A program made the position numbers and the translations under genes. From Methanothrix sp. (GTDB lineage: Archaea > Halobacteriota > Methanosarcinia > Methanotrichales > Methanotrichaceae): 33,996 bases of DNA. Under the pieces are notes generated by a model. That model was not told the origin of the DNA. It was given only the letters and a program-made list of their open reading frames with translations, and ran no database searches. Location of the stretch: the NCBI GenBank assembly GCA_025361645.1, contig JANYKI010000110.1, positions 1 through 33,996 on the forward strand, in the 5' to 3' direction. Every line of letters begins with the position of its first letter. Position 1 is the first letter of the stretch. Shown here piece by piece: positions 17,215 to 26,104 of this stretch.

Positions 17215-17643
17215 CTATGAATCCAAAACAACCTCAAAGCCTTCTCTTTGCCACTGTTCGATCCCTTTGGTTAAATTATACAGCTCCATGAATCCTAATG
17301 AAATCATCAGCATCACAGCTCGCGCCGATCTAATGCCTGTGCGGCAGTAAAGCAGGTAAGCATTATTGCGATTCAGCTTTCTTATCTGGTCGCTAAAGGA
17401 GGCCGACTTAAAATCCAGGTTGATCGAGCCGTCCAGGTGGCCGGCATTGTATTCCTGCGGGGTTCTTACGTCCAGGATCACCAGACACTTCGCATCCGGT
17501 GAAATGTCCTGAGACTGAATAACTGAAAATCGCCGTACAAGGTCCCGGCATTCCGCGGGACATAGCTGTTTGACGATGCATTCTTCTGCATCGGCAGGAT
17601 GCTCCGCGTTTGTAGGGGTAGTATGCTCCAATTTTTCGGACAT
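17215..17643 (-). CDS. Rhodanese-domain protein
   Basis: The 142-aa protein is a single rhodanese domain after a polar N-terminus of about 45 residues. It has CLVILDVRTPQEYNAGHLDG and the active-site loop CRTGIRSA with Cys100, the residue that carries a persulfide. Such proteins move sulfane sulfur or act in sulfur trafficking and stress. It begins 3 nt after the stop of the M24 peptidase gene, with GGAG touching its ATG, so the two are co-transcribed. The N-terminal part has three extra cysteines (C22, C28, C32) of unknown role. Confidence 0.88.
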   Translation of the reverse strand: MSEKLEHTTPTNAEHPADAEECIVKQLCPAECRDLVRRFSVIQSQDISPDAKCLVILDVRTPQEYNAGHLDGSINLDFKSASFSDQIRKLNRNNAYLLYCRTGIRSARAVMLMISLGFMELYNLTKGIEQWQREGFEVVLDS

Positions 17644-17646
17644 CTC

Positions 17647-18822
17647 CTACACCCGCCAGATCTCCCTGGGGAGAAGGGTCAGCCTCTCCGGCCCATTGGA
17701 TCCGACGAGGAAGGTGTCCTCAATTCCCACCACGCCTTCCCCAGGATAGATCATCTTCGGCTCTACGGCAATGGTCATATTCTCCACAATTTCATGGTCC
17801 ACAGGACCTATCACCGGATACTCATCTATCTGCAGCCCCACCCCGTGTCCCACAAATCCGGCTTTGCTGCCAGGGGGGCCACCCAGGAAATCCTGATAGC
17901 CCATTCTCGCCCCTTCCGTCTCAGAGAGGTTCCAGATATCGCGGCTCAACTTGCCGGGATGAAGCTCGCTGGCAATGACTTCTTCGATTTGCAGGGCGGC
18001 CTGGTGCGCCTCCTCCAATTTTGACGGCAGCTTTCCTAAGGAGAATATGCGCGTCTCATCGGCGATGTAGCCGTTGTAGCATCCGGCATAGTCCACCAGC
18101 ACAGGCTCATTGCGCCTGATCCTGGCAAATCCCGGCCCCTGGGCAAAAAAAAGGGACATGCCCTTTCCCCCCGTGGGAGAGGATACGCTGCTTGGTATTG
18201 CGGCACCTGCGCCGGCCATGAGATGGCCCATGGGAAGAGCCTGATTAAACCTCCTAAATGCCACCTTGCCCTGATGGCCCAGGAGCCTCATGGTACTTTC
18301 TACCTCAACGGCAAGATCTATCTCCCGCATGCCTTCTCGAAGGTGGTCCGCAACCGTTGCTATTCCCTTATCCAAAATCCGGGCCGCCTCGCGAATGAGC
18401 CGGATCTCAAAATCGGACTTCACAGAGCGAATGTGCTTGATATTCAGAGAGATATCGGAAAATTGGACATCCTCACCTAAAGCCTTTGCCAGCCGGGCAT
18501 AATTATTGTAAGGAAGCACATCCGTTTCCAGGCCGATTCTCGCGCCGGCAGGTAGATCCAGATCTGTTTTGAGGGATTTAAGGCTCTTTTGCGGCTGCAC
18601 GGGGAGAGGCGATTCCTGCCTGGCCCTCTCCAGGCTCTTTTTGATCATGAGGGTTGGCAGACCGTCCCTGGGAATGTAGATCAGACCATCTTGAGCTGTG
18701 CCCGAGAAATAGCCGAGATCAGTGGATTCAAACAATATGGCACCGGTCATCTCGCCCATCCGGTCTTGCAGCCTCTTTATCCTGGCATCGATCTCCGAAC
18801 GCGGATGCAAAACATACTCCAT
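17647..18822 (-). CDS. Xaa-Pro peptidase, M24 family
   Basis: The 391-aa protein has an N-terminal creatinase-like domain (about 10-135) and a C-terminal pita-bread peptidase domain. The five metal ligands are in place: D244 (LVDYAG), D255 (IADETR), H326 (GHGVGL), E354 (VEPK) and E368 (GIEDT). Together they indicate an active dinuclear metallopeptidase cleaving Xaa-Pro bonds or a related aminopeptidase. It is cytoplasmic, with no signal peptide. The ATG at 18822 has GGTGG upstream. The gene sits between an HD hydrolase gene and a rhodanese gene, all on one strand. Confidence 0.88.
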   Translation of the reverse strand: MEYVLHPRSEIDARIKRLQDRMGEMTGAILFESTDLGYFSGTAQDGLIYIPRDGLPTLMIKKSLERARQESPLPVQPQKSLKSLKTDLDLPAGARIGLETDVLPYNNYARLAKALGEDVQFSDISLNIKHIRSVKSDFEIRLIREAARILDKGIATVADHLREGMREIDLAVEVESTMRLLGHQGKVAFRRFNQALPMGHLMAGAGAAIPSSVSSPTGGKGMSLFFAQGPGFARIRRNEPVLVDYAGCYNGYIADETRIFSLGKLPSKLEEAHQAALQIEEVIASELHPGKLSRDIWNLSETEGARMGYQDFLGGPPGSKAGFVGHGVGLQIDEYPVIGPVDHEIVENMTIAVEPKMIYPGEGVVGIEDTFLVGSNGPERLTLLPREIWRV

Positions 18823-18856
18823 TCATTCCACCTTTTTCTTAGATTCAAAACAATTT

Positions 18857-19504
18857 TTATAATTTAGTACCGATCTCTTCTTCCAGGTCCCGGAGGTATC
18901 TTCTCAAAACCGCTGTCCTTCCTGCCGCAAGCTTTTTTCCGCTCTTTGTATGCATGCCAAATTCCAGTTTGAGGAGCTTTTTGTAGAAATGATCCAAATT
19001 CCATTTCGTGTCGTCCGGTTCTCTGGCCCGGCAGAAGGGATCATCAGGAGAATAGAGCTCTCTTCCCAAAGTTCCTCCCGTGAGAAATACCCGGGCAATT
19101 CCAATGGCTCCAATGGCATCCAGCCGATCGGCATCCTGAAGTATCCTGGCCTCCAGAGTAACCGGAACAATTTTCCCGGAAAAGCGGTGCACATCGACGG
19201 CATAGAGCACCTTCTCTCTTGCTTCCTCTTCCAGCCCGATCGACTCCAGGAAAGCCTCCACTGCCCTTTTGCCCTGGCCCTCGGACTCTCCTTGCTTCGA
19301 GGTGTGCTTTTTTTCCGATCCCACATCATGCAACAGTACGGCTAGCAGCAGCACCTGCATATCTGCGCCTTCTTCCCGGCCAATGATCCTGGCAGTTTTG
19401 TAAACTCGAGAGATGTGCGAGAAATCATGGGCGGGATCGGCTCCCCGGTACATGGGCCGGATCTCGTTCATCCAGGATTCGGGTTCAAATTCATGAGAGA
19501 CCAT
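18857..19504 (-). CDS. HD-domain phosphohydrolase
   Basis: The 215-aa protein is an HD-superfamily metal hydrolase. It has the first His in HDFSH (H30), the HD pair at H59-D60 (AVLLHDVGSEKKH) and the distal Asp in ILQDADRLDAIGAIGIARVF, matching the YfbR/YedJ-type group that acts on nucleotides or related phosphates. The ATG at 19504 is chosen over an in-frame TTG 24 nt upstream, which lies in an AT-rich, TATA-like stretch. It is followed by the M24 peptidase gene with a 34-nt gap. The exact substrate is unknown. Confidence 0.85.
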   Translation of the reverse strand: MVSHEFEPESWMNEIRPMYRGADPAHDFSHISRVYKTARIIGREEGADMQVLLLAVLLHDVGSEKKHTSKQGESEGQGKRAVEAFLESIGLEEEAREKVLYAVDVHRFSGKIVPVTLEARILQDADRLDAIGAIGIARVFLTGGTLGRELYSPDDPFCRAREPDDTKWNLDHFYKKLLKLEFGMHTKSGKKLAAGRTAVLRRYLRDLEEEIGTKL

Positions 19505-19543
19505 CAAGATTGTTATAAATATCTTCAAATATCTTCTTTTGCA

Positions 19544-20212
19544 TCAGCAATAGCTGGAGGCCCTCTGCCCGAGGTTCGCCAGCCGGGATAGGAAAGAGCC
19601 CATCCCTATTCTACGGAAACGGGCCTCACCCCCCAAATCCTCTGCCTTCCTGGCACTCCTGCGCTCCAGAACCAGGAGGACCAGGCAGCCCACAATGCAG
19701 AGCAGCCCGGCCAGCATGAAGGTGATGGAAAAGCCCATCTGGCTAGCCACTGCTGCGCCTGCCGCGCCCGTGGCCGCGGTCCCCATGCCTGTAGAAGTGT
19801 GGTAAATGGACCACTGGAAGCTTTCCCTGCCTCGGTCAAGATTCACGGACCACAGGCCAAGCCAGGTGGGGTAGGCCAGGCCGCTGCCCAATCCATAAAC
19901 CACCTCTGCCAGGTAAATCTGATAGATGCTGTTTGCCGAGAGGTATATTATGGGAACGCTGGCCATGAGCAGCGTTCCCAAGATCAGCCACCTCTCTTTG
20001 CCGGCATGACTGTCCACATAATGCCCAAAGGGCAATTGCACCAACGACTTGGTGAGCATGAAGAGGGCGCTCGCCATGCCTGCAGTCACCATCGTCCCTC
20101 CTGTCACGCCACCATCGTTGATGTAAATGGCCAGTATGGGCTGGATCAGCCCAAATCCTGTCAGGACGAATATGTCCGAGAGCAGGAGCAGTTTCATTGT
20201 GCGATTCATCAT
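19544..20212 (-). CDS. Half-size MFS transporter-like membrane protein
   Basis: The 222-aa protein has about six transmembrane segments and starts like the first half of a major-facilitator permease (IFVLTGFGLIQPILAIYIND), with a loop-2/3 pattern GHYVDSHAGKERWL. A normal MFS protein has about 400 residues and 12 spans; here the second half is absent and the protein ends in a basic, soluble tail (RRSARKAEDL to SSYC). A ribosome site GGAGGT lies 8 nt before the ATG. It could be a truncated permease or a natural half-transporter working as a dimer. Only 39 nt separate it from the HD gene, with no remnant of the missing half. Confidence 0.75.
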   Translation of the reverse strand: MMNRTMKLLLLSDIFVLTGFGLIQPILAIYINDGGVTGGTMVTAGMASALFMLTKSLVQLPFGHYVDSHAGKERWLILGTLLMASVPIIYLSANSIYQIYLAEVVYGLGSGLAYPTWLGLWSVNLDRGRESFQWSIYHTSTGMGTAATGAAGAAVASQMGFSITFMLAGLLCIVGCLVLLVLERRSARKAEDLGGEARFRRIGMGSFLSRLANLGQRASSYC

Positions 20213-20538
20213 AGCGAGTCACCTCCGAATTTCATAATATTTTATTTATAATACTGTTTGACGAAAATATCAATAATACGAATTCGCATATTGAAAGGAT
20301 TGTCAAAGGCCAAAGCTAGAAAAATGTCCGTTCTAAACCAGATTTTAGAGTGATGCAGTAGACAGTAATGCTTAGCTTCATTAACTACTTGTTGGGTTGA
20401 GAGTCTATATAAACCTATCTGTGGCGAGACTATGCTAATCAGTATCATGCGATGCTTCCCACAGACGACCCAAAATGACGTAAAGAAAACCGAAAAGCAC
20501 CGTAACAATTGCGCACGGATAAGACATAAATATGAATC
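20213..20538. other. Intergenic region with a strong TATA box and hairpin
   Basis: No protein gene is supported. A strong plus-strand TATA (ctatataaacc, about 20405-20415) is followed by CTGTGG (about 20420) and its complement CCACAG (about 20460), a possible stem-loop at the start of a transcript. This could be a leader of about 100 nt for the small gene at 20539 or a separate small RNA. A second TATA-like cataaata at 20525-20532 could serve a leaderless start. Confidence 0.4.
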
Positions 20539-20805
20539 TTGGCAATAGACAAAATTGTGTACAAACAGATAGAACAGGCTCTGGAGAAGATCGACCCTTC
20601 CAGCAAGCCGAATCAAGAGAAGATCAAAGCCATCTTAAAAAGATATGCGATGAACGAGATCGACCTTGACGAGGCTTACTACGATCTCTTAGAGGATGGG
20701 CTGATCCCCATGCCCCAAAGGTGCGGCATGTCCGCCAAGATTCCCGTCACAGAAGAGGACGAGAAAAGGCTCAAAGAGAAGATTAAAACCGCGCTTCTGG
20801 ATTAA
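20539..20805 (+). CDS. Small acidic/basic helical protein of unknown function
   Basis: The 88-aa protein is mostly helical: IEQALEKIDPSSKPNQEKIK, then LDEAYYDLLEDGLIPMPQRC, then a charged C-terminal helix. It has no signal peptide or membrane segment and no family is recognised. The listed start is TTG; an in-frame GTG at 20557 is 26-30 nt after a TATA-like element and would make a leaderless 82-aa form. The regular helical pattern and coherent codon use favour a real gene. It is followed by 155 nt holding a GTA-repeat tract before the M50 protease gene. Confidence 0.55.
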   Translation: MAIDKIVYKQIEQALEKIDPSSKPNQEKIKAILKRYAMNEIDLDEAYYDLLEDGLIPMPQRCGMSAKIPVTEEDEKRLKEKIKTALLD

Positions 20806-20960
20806 GCCGGACACTGCATTTTTCAGGCAAGTAGGCAAGTAGAAAAAAAGGCTGATGATCTGTATTGATGGTAGTAGTAGTAGTAGGTTATCTAATTCAT
20901 GGATAGCCCATACTATTTGCATCAACAAAGAGATATAGTCGGCACGTACAACCATTTTGC

Positions 20961-21611
20961 ATGAGCATTTTTGGCCGCATCAGTTCCATCGAGCTGAGGG
21001 ATCTGCTTTTATCGCTGGTAGCTCTGGTTGTTGCCTTTTCTGTGCTGATGAACGGGAAGAGAATTCCCGGTTTGGAGACGATCCTCATCATCACGGTGGG
21101 CGTAGGCACAGGCTTTTTGCTGCACGAGATGGCACATAAGTTCGTAGCACTGCACTTTGGTTACTGGGCTGAGTACAGGGCCAACCGGATGGGGCTTATT
21201 ATCGCCGTAGCCGCGTCCTTCGCAGGATTCATCTTCGCTGCACCGGGAGCAGTTATGATTAGCAAGCCCGCTGCTACGCAGGAATTCTATATGCAGGATT
21301 CCTTCGGCCAGGAGGAGCTGAGGCAAGAGATAAAAAAGGAGACTCTCTGGATATCCCTGGCCGGGCCCATGACCAACATCGTCTTAACTGCATTCTTCTT
21401 TCTCGCACTATTGTTCGCGCCATCCAGCAGCACAGCCGCTGTGGCAGCTAACTTCGCCTTATTTATCAACCTCACCTTAGCGGCCTTCAACTTGCTTCCC
21501 TTCGGCCCCCTGGACGGCAAGAAGATCTTTGACAGCAACCGCACAGTGTGGCTGCTGGTGGGCTTGCCTACAATTCTGCTGGCGCTGCCGGTCTATTTTG
21601 GCATGATATGA
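20961..21611 (+). CDS. Site-2-type membrane metalloprotease, M50 family
   Basis: The 216-aa protein is an intramembrane zinc protease with about six membrane spans. The zinc site is HEMAH (H55, E56, H59), and the third ligand is in NLLPFGPLDGKK (D185), the two hallmarks of site-2 protease relatives. No PDZ domain is present, so it is the compact archaeal form. Members cleave membrane-bound proteins; the target here is unknown. A TATA-like gagatatag about 28 nt upstream of the ATG suggests a leaderless mRNA. A 76-aa protein gene follows after 64 nt. Confidence 0.88.
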   Translation: MSIFGRISSIELRDLLLSLVALVVAFSVLMNGKRIPGLETILIITVGVGTGFLLHEMAHKFVALHFGYWAEYRANRMGLIIAVAASFAGFIFAAPGAVMISKPAATQEFYMQDSFGQEELRQEIKKETLWISLAGPMTNIVLTAFFFLALLFAPSSSTAAVAANFALFINLTLAAFNLLPFGPLDGKKIFDSNRTVWLLVGLPTILLALPVYFGMI

Positions 21612-21675
21612 TTCTTGAGGAGCAACTATATTTATTTCCTGAACAGCAAAGGATGGCAAGGGATGTGAAAGACAG

Positions 21676-21906
21676 ATGTCTAAAGAAGAAACCATGGAAG
21701 AGATAGCGGAGACGCTTGCCTCCATCAACGACAGCCTGGAAGGAATCAATGCAGAGCTTGAGGATATCTGCATGTCGAGCAAGATGCTGATATTCTTCAA
21801 GATGATTGAACTGAGGCCAGAGATGAAGGAGAAGCTCGGGCCTTTGATCGATGACCTGGCTGAGTCTATGGATTTGGGCATGGGTGAAGAACCAGAAAAG
21901 GAATGA
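21676..21906 (+). CDS. Small acidic helical protein of unknown function
   Basis: The 76-aa protein is strongly acidic and predicted all-helical, with a coiled-coil-like first half (EEIAETLASINDSLEGINAE) and a Met-rich middle (CMSSKMLIFFKMIE). It has no signal peptide and no recognised family. It lies 64 nt after the M50 protease gene on the same strand and just before a strong terminator hairpin, so it is likely the last gene of that unit. A role as a partner of the protease is conceivable but only by position. Confidence 0.6.
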   Translation: MSKEETMEEIAETLASINDSLEGINAELEDICMSSKMLIFFKMIELRPEMKEKLGPLIDDLAESMDLGMGEEPEKE

Positions 21907-21910
21907 ATGC

Positions 21911-21956
21911 AAAAGGCGGACCTTGGGGGAAAGGCCGCCTTTTATAAAAATTTTTT
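21911..21956 (+). terminator. Strong stem-loop with T-runs
   Basis: AAAAGGCGG (21911-21919) pairs perfectly with CCGCCTTTT (21935-21943). CCTT and AAGG extend the stem past one bulged A, leaving a 6-nt G-rich loop. TTTT and further T-runs follow. It ends the 21676 gene and lies 39 nt from the end of the convergent secreted-protein gene. Confidence 0.7.
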
Positions 21957-21994
21957 AAATCTTTTTTGCTGTTAGGTACCAAGGAGAAGAGTAG

Positions 21995-22447
21995 CTAACT
22001 GCACCCTCCGCATCCGCCTCCTCCGCCTGCCGTCGAGGTTGTGCTGCCCCTCGACCCGGAGATGGGATACATGATGTTCGTGTATCCGGCCAGGTTCTTG
22101 TTTGTCCTATCTTTGGAATAACCGGATAGATCAAGAATCTTTTTTCCGGAAGACTGGGAAGTGCCGGCGCAGGGCACCACAATTGATGGGCTGACCAGAG
22201 AAGAATTATCCATTGAGGTACCATTAATCGAGCTGTTATTCAATGAAGAGTTGTTTGTTGGTACCTGAATGGCCTGAGAGCCGCCCAGGGCCTGTACGGC
22301 TTTTCCGCTGGAGGCAGAAGAAGCCGCCAGATTGAGATCCCCCATATACACCATTCCTCCGCCCGGTGACCACTGGGCTGAGGCATTAAAGGCCAGGGCA
22401 ATGAACATGACACCCAGAGCCAAGGCCGCATATTTTGCAGATAACAT
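21995..22447 (-). CDS. Small secreted protein with ILDLS motif and Gly/Cys tail
   Basis: The 150-aa protein has a signal peptide (MLSAKYAALALGVMFIALAF to NASAQ), then a Ser/Asn-rich region with at least four N-glycosylation sequons (NSS, NSS, NGT, NSS). A segment GKKILDLSGYSKDRTNKNLA follows, and then a striking tail of glycines with two cysteines (GGGGGCGGCS). The ILDLS motif with nearby Lys-Lys resembles the VLDLSTLGKK repeats in the secreted protein at 7783-8190. The tail could anchor or cross-link the protein at the surface; this is inference. A TATA box (22468-22479) sits about 25 nt before the ATG, implying a nearly leaderless mRNA. It lies directly downstream of the CODH/ACS operon terminator. 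Confidence 0.7.
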   Translation of the reverse strand: MLSAKYAALALGVMFIALAFNASAQWSPGGGMVYMGDLNLAASSASSGKAVQALGGSQAIQVPTNNSSLNNSSINGTSMDNSSLVSPSIVVPCAGTSQSSGKKILDLSGYSKDRTNKNLAGYTNIMYPISGSRGSTTSTAGGGGGCGGCS

Positions 22448-22466
22448 AAGTATTGATTCCCCTAGA

Positions 22467-22480
22467 TAAAATATATTCCA
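22467..22480 (-). promoter_or_regulatory. TATA box of the 21995-22447 gene
   Basis: The minus strand reads gaatatatttta about 21-32 nt before the ATG at 22447, predicting transcription from very near the start codon. Confidence 0.5.
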
Positions 22481-22494
22481 ATTCTAACGATGCT

Positions 22495-22534
22495 CTTAAA
22501 AAATAAGGGTTATGTGCCCGCAGGGAGCACATAA
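22495..22534 (-). terminator. Terminator of the CODH/ACS operon
   Basis: On the minus strand after the cdhE stop, TTATGTGC (22527-22534) and GCACATAA (22510-22517) form an 8-bp perfect stem. CCCTTATTTTTT follows at once, a hairpin plus T-run ending the operon. Confidence 0.7.
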
Positions 22535-22543
22535 TCTACGGCT

Positions 22544-23959
22544 TTACTTCTTGGGTGGCCAGAAATCCTTCATCCAGCCGATGATGCGTCCGGAGTCTTC
22601 TGGGCCGACCATGATCTTGGTCTTGCCTGCGAAGAGGTCCTCCAGCTCGCCGGAGAACTTGGCAGCCATTCCGGGCAGAACCATTGCAGGATACTTCTGG
22701 TCCTCCCACTTGAAGGCAGCCTCGTTGAAGGAATCCAGGATCTTGGTCGGGCTCAACTGGCCGCCGGCCACAGACGCCTGCACGCCGATTCCGTCGGTAT
22801 TGATGGCGATGATGTAGGCATCGATACCATTGGAGGCGATATCCGACTCTACTGTGTAGTAGGTCAGAGCAAAGTTCGTGGTCAAGAAGACCGGGGACTC
22901 AGGCCCTGGCTTGCCAACCTTGTAGATGCCGGGCTTGACCTGCACGGGCGTCCTCGGATCGGTGTAGATGTTGAAGCGCAGATGCATATCCGGCATCATG
23001 CTGTGAGCCTCAAGCGAGTGCTTGATCATGATGGCTCCGCCGCGGATGACGAAGGCAGCGGTGAGTACAGACTCCCAGTACGCTGCGCGTACCGGATCAT
23101 CAGTGGTCAGCCAGGCGTTGATGGGCAGCACCATGACTGGATAGGCGATATCCCTCTGAGCCTCTTCCACTGCCGCTCTGCGCAGATTGATGAAGTTGAG
23201 CAGGGTCTGCTGCAGCAATTTGCCGTTGGGTGCAGTTCCTGGGTCTAAGATGAGATCGGTGAGGCCCATGCCGGCAAAGGTGACGGCCATGGACTTCAAG
23301 CCATCCAGATCGAAGGGCACGCTGAGGGTCACTGGCACCTTATAGTCAAAGGCGAGCTGTGCGACCTCCTTCCAGTTGTCCTTGTTGGCGGCGTAGATGA
23401 GGGGATTGGCCTTGGCGGCGACCTCAAGTCCGGCCTTAAGGACATTGGGATTAAAGGAGCAGAGGATGAGCGGGAAGTCCGAATTGGCCATGACCGTCTT
23501 GACACAGGCGGCGAACTTAGCCGGGTCATCACTTACGGAACGTACCGCAATCATCTCTACGTTCTGCCACTTGCCGATGTAGAACTTGCGCCAGGTAGAG
23601 ATCTTCTTGACGCGCTCTACAAGCTTTGCCTCATCCATGTTGTCGGCTACATCGTAGGCAAATGGTGGCTTGTTGAAGAAGGTCATCTGGTGGCGGTACA
23701 TGATGTCCTCGCCGCCAACCTTGACCTGCTTTTCTCCGACGCCAATGTATATCATCTTAAGCTCAGGAGCGACGATGCTCCTCAGAGTCTCAAGCTTTTT
23801 GGCGTACTTCTTCTCATCTACCAGTGGAGTGCACTCCTCTACCTTCCTGGTCCTGGATATCAGGCCAGCGGCATAGGCCATGCAGGTCTCCTCTCCGCAC
23901 TTCTTACAGTTGGTCTGTGGAAGCTGCTTGTAAAGGTTAAGCGGGCTAGTTTCCTTCAT
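22544..23959 (-). CDS. cdhE: CODH/ACS gamma subunit (corrinoid iron-sulfur protein, large)
   Basis: CdhE binds the corrinoid together with CdhD and carries the methyl group between tetrahydrosarcinapterin and the acetyl-CoA-forming site. The 471-aa length is normal. The N-terminus has the four Cys that hold a low-potential 4Fe-4S cluster used to re-reduce the corrinoid (C18, C21, C26, C43: CKKCGEETC, then ECTPL). A TIM-barrel domain and a C-terminal corrinoid-binding domain (GVQASVAGGQLSPTKILDSF) follow. It is the last gene of the cdh operon, 6 nt after the cdhD stop. In acetate-users the complex runs in the direction of acetyl-CoA cleavage. Confidence 0.95.
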   Translation of the reverse strand: MKETSPLNLYKQLPQTNCKKCGEETCMAYAAGLISRTRKVEECTPLVDEKKYAKKLETLRSIVAPELKMIYIGVGEKQVKVGGEDIMYRHQMTFFNKPPFAYDVADNMDEAKLVERVKKISTWRKFYIGKWQNVEMIAVRSVSDDPAKFAACVKTVMANSDFPLILCSFNPNVLKAGLEVAAKANPLIYAANKDNWKEVAQLAFDYKVPVTLSVPFDLDGLKSMAVTFAGMGLTDLILDPGTAPNGKLLQQTLLNFINLRRAAVEEAQRDIAYPVMVLPINAWLTTDDPVRAAYWESVLTAAFVIRGGAIMIKHSLEAHSMMPDMHLRFNIYTDPRTPVQVKPGIYKVGKPGPESPVFLTTNFALTYYTVESDIASNGIDAYIIAINTDGIGVQASVAGGQLSPTKILDSFNEAAFKWEDQKYPAMVLPGMAAKFSGELEDLFAGKTKIMVGPEDSGRIIGWMKDFWPPKK

Positions 23960-23965
23960 TGTCTC

Positions 23966-25318
23966 TCACACCCCCATCTTGAGCCAGGCGGCAGTATCGG
24001 GCGTCTTAGCCTCAATTCTTCCCATCAGGGACTGAGTGATCTCATGCACATAGGCAACAGCCGTTGGATGCATCATCATGAAGATGTCCACACCGGCCAT
24101 AGCCAGAGAATATCCTGTCAAAATCTCCCAGATTGGGCCTCTAAGCATGCGGTCTCCCCAGTCGGAGTCGTCCTTGTTGGGTGAGCGGACCATCCAGGAC
24201 TCTCTGACACCCCAGGCGTTGGTGGTGCCGGAGGACATGGGGAAAGTCAGCTCTTCGTCGCCCTTTAGAGCGCCGAGGCGAATTCTCTCCATGTTGGAGT
24301 AGGCGAAGTCCAGGCCGTAAGCGAGCGCGGCTGTGGTTGGATCCATGACGATGGACTCGCGGGGAACGCCGGCGACCTTCATGAGCTTCCGATTCAGCTC
24401 CTTCTGAGAGTTAATCTCAAGCTGTGTCCAGGCGAGGCACACATGTCCGTTGTCCACACAGGCCTTGCCTATCTTCTCCCAATCCATGTTCAGGTTGGCG
24501 GAGGCGATGAGGACGCGCTCGCCCTGGGCAGCCTCTGCCGCCTTGGAGAGCACTATTGGGTCCTTGGTGGGGTTGCCGGATCCGCCGATACAGATTGGCA
24601 CATCCACAGCTTGAAGAACCTCTTCCACCGTCTTGACAGCCTCTTGAGCAGAGGTGTCCTTGAGGAGCGGATCAGTGCTGATCAGGTGAACGGTGACCAT
24701 GTCGGCGCCGTACTTCTTGACGGCCTTCTTGGCCCACTCGCCTGGAGAGTTGATGACGTCCTCATAGTGCACCTTGACGGCCTTGGCCATGCCGATGGGC
24801 ATGTCGAAGACGTCCATGGTGATCTTGGGGGCATGAGGCATGGCTGCATCCGGGAAGAAAGGCATAGCCTTCTCGCCGCCCAGCTTGACCACATGACCAC
24901 GGCTTCCGCCGTTCGCTTTGGTAGCGCCCAGTGTGACTTCCTGAATGGTGTTCCTCCAGGTCTTGTCAACGCCGACGGCAAACTTGGCGCTCGCCAAGGT
25001 TGATGCCACCCTAAAGGCCGGCACAGCCGCAGCCAGAGCAGCCAGATCCTTAGGAGCCGGAGAAATTGCCTGCGCGATAGCTACCGGCTGGAGCAGATTC
25101 TCTACGGGATAGCCTACCGCCTTGGCGAAGTTCATAAGCTGCATGGCGATCTTGGCCGCCTCTTGTCCGAAATAGTATGCAAACAGGGGGCCTACGCCGC
25201 CAGCACCTACATCTATTTCTATCTCTACATCACCCTCGATCTTTAATCCCTCGAGGGATTGAACATTCATTTCTGCTAATGTCTTATTAAGGTCAGATAA
25301 AGAGATCTTCTCTGCCAT
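23966..25318 (-). CDS. cdhD: CODH/ACS delta subunit (corrinoid protein, small)
   Basis: CdhD is the partner of CdhE in the corrinoid methyl-transfer module. The 450-aa protein has a family-typical N-terminal segment ([20 protein letters not shown]) and then a TIM-barrel with [34 protein letters not shown] and [20 protein letters not shown], all conserved in CdhD and in its bacterial counterpart AcsD. GAGGGTGA precedes the ATG. It sits between cooC (11-nt gap) and cdhE (6-nt gap), so the three are translated from one mRNA. Confidence 0.95.
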   Translation of the reverse strand: MAEKISLSDLNKTLAEMNVQSLEGLKIEGDVEIEIDVGAGGVGPLFAYYFGQEAAKIAMQLMNFAKAVGYPVENLLQPVAIAQAISPAPKDLAALAAAVPAFRVASTLASAKFAVGVDKTWRNTIQEVTLGATKANGGSRGHVVKLGGEKAMPFFPDAAMPHAPKITMDVFDMPIGMAKAVKVHYEDVINSPGEWAKKAVKKYGADMVTVHLISTDPLLKDTSAQEAVKTVEEVLQAVDVPICIGGSGNPTKDPIVLSKAAEAAQGERVLIASANLNMDWEKIGKACVDNGHVCLAWTQLEINSQKELNRKLMKVAGVPRESIVMDPTTAALAYGLDFAYSNMERIRLGALKGDEELTFPMSSGTTNAWGVRESWMVRSPNKDDSDWGDRMLRGPIWEILTGYSLAMAGVDIFMMMHPTAVAYVHEITQSLMGRIEAKTPDTAAWLKMGV

Positions 25319-25329
25319 TCAAATCACCC

Positions 25330-26091
25330 TCACAGGCCCAGTTTCCCGACGATCTGCGTCATTTCTTGTACTGCAGGCGATTCATCGGGAAGGCCCATCA
25401 ATGGATCTCCCACTAAATCGAATTTGGCTAAGCTTTCATCATAGGGGATAGTGCCGATAACCAACAGGTCGATGCCTTTAGCATTCTCAAGAACCTTATC
25501 CTTGCTTCCCGCGGTGACCTTGTTGACGATCACATAGAGATTTTTATACTGTAGCTCAATCTCGCGGGCAGTGTCACGAATGCGCTCGCCCGTGGTAAGC
25601 CCTCTTCTGGACTCGTCCGTCACAACGATTAGATCGTCGAGGTCGGGAATGGTCTTCCTGCTGAAATGCTCCAGGCCCGCCGGCGTGTCAATGATGATCA
25701 GATCGTAGTTGGCCGTGGTCTTATCCATAACGGCACGCAGAAGATTGTTGACAAAACAGTAACATCCAGATCCTTCCGGCTTACCCATGACAAGAAGATC
25801 ATAGCCCTCCTCCTCCAAGAGAATCTCGAAGAGCTTGGCCTCAAGAAGCGCCTGCTTGTCAGTATCCGGTGAAGCTGTGAACCGGGACTGCTGCACGAAC
25901 TCCCTCATGTCGCCAATGGTCTTTCCCGCCTTTGCGCCCAGCGCATCAGCCAGGTTGGCGTCAGGATCCGCATCGATTGCAAGTATTCGGTATTTTTTTC
26001 CGGAATTCTTTACAAGGTATCTAATAAGCATCGCGGTCACGGCTGTCTTGCCGGTGCCGCCCTTACCGGTTACCGCTATTACTTTCCCCAA
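25330..26091 (-). CDS. cooC: CooC/AcsF-type nickel-insertion ATPase
   Basis: The 253-aa protein is a MinD-type ATPase with the deviant Walker A GKGGTGKT (9-16), the switch segment DADPDANLADALG, and the CxC motif CYC (C110, C112) that binds nickel in CooC dimers. It matures the Ni-Fe-S C-cluster of CdhA or the A-cluster of CdhC. Translation starts at TTG 26091, preceded by AGGAAGG, 13 nt after the 56-aa gene. Its place between cdhC and cdhD matches the usual archaeal order, apart from the two inserted mini-genes. Confidence 0.93.
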   Translation of the reverse strand: MGKVIAVTGKGGTGKTAVTAMLIRYLVKNSGKKYRILAIDADPDANLADALGAKAGKTIGDMREFVQQSRFTASPDTDKQALLEAKLFEILLEEEGYDLLVMGKPEGSGCYCFVNNLLRAVMDKTTANYDLIIIDTPAGLEHFSRKTIPDLDDLIVVTDESRRGLTTGERIRDTAREIELQYKNLYVIVNKVTAGSKDKVLENAKGIDLLVIGTIPYDESLAKFDLVGDPLMGLPDESPAVQEMTQIVGKLGL

Positions 26092-26104
26092 TGTCTAGCC
26101 TTCC

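Noticed and set aside
20242-20616. Open frame of 124 codons on the minus strand
   Set aside because: It overlaps the better-supported small gene at 20539, has no ribosome site and an atypical Phe/Leu/Cys-rich composition.
20869-20887. GTA/TAG triplet repeat as a regulatory or mobile element
   Set aside because: Short trinucleotide tracts recur in this window, including inside cbiB, and no flanking structure suggests a function.
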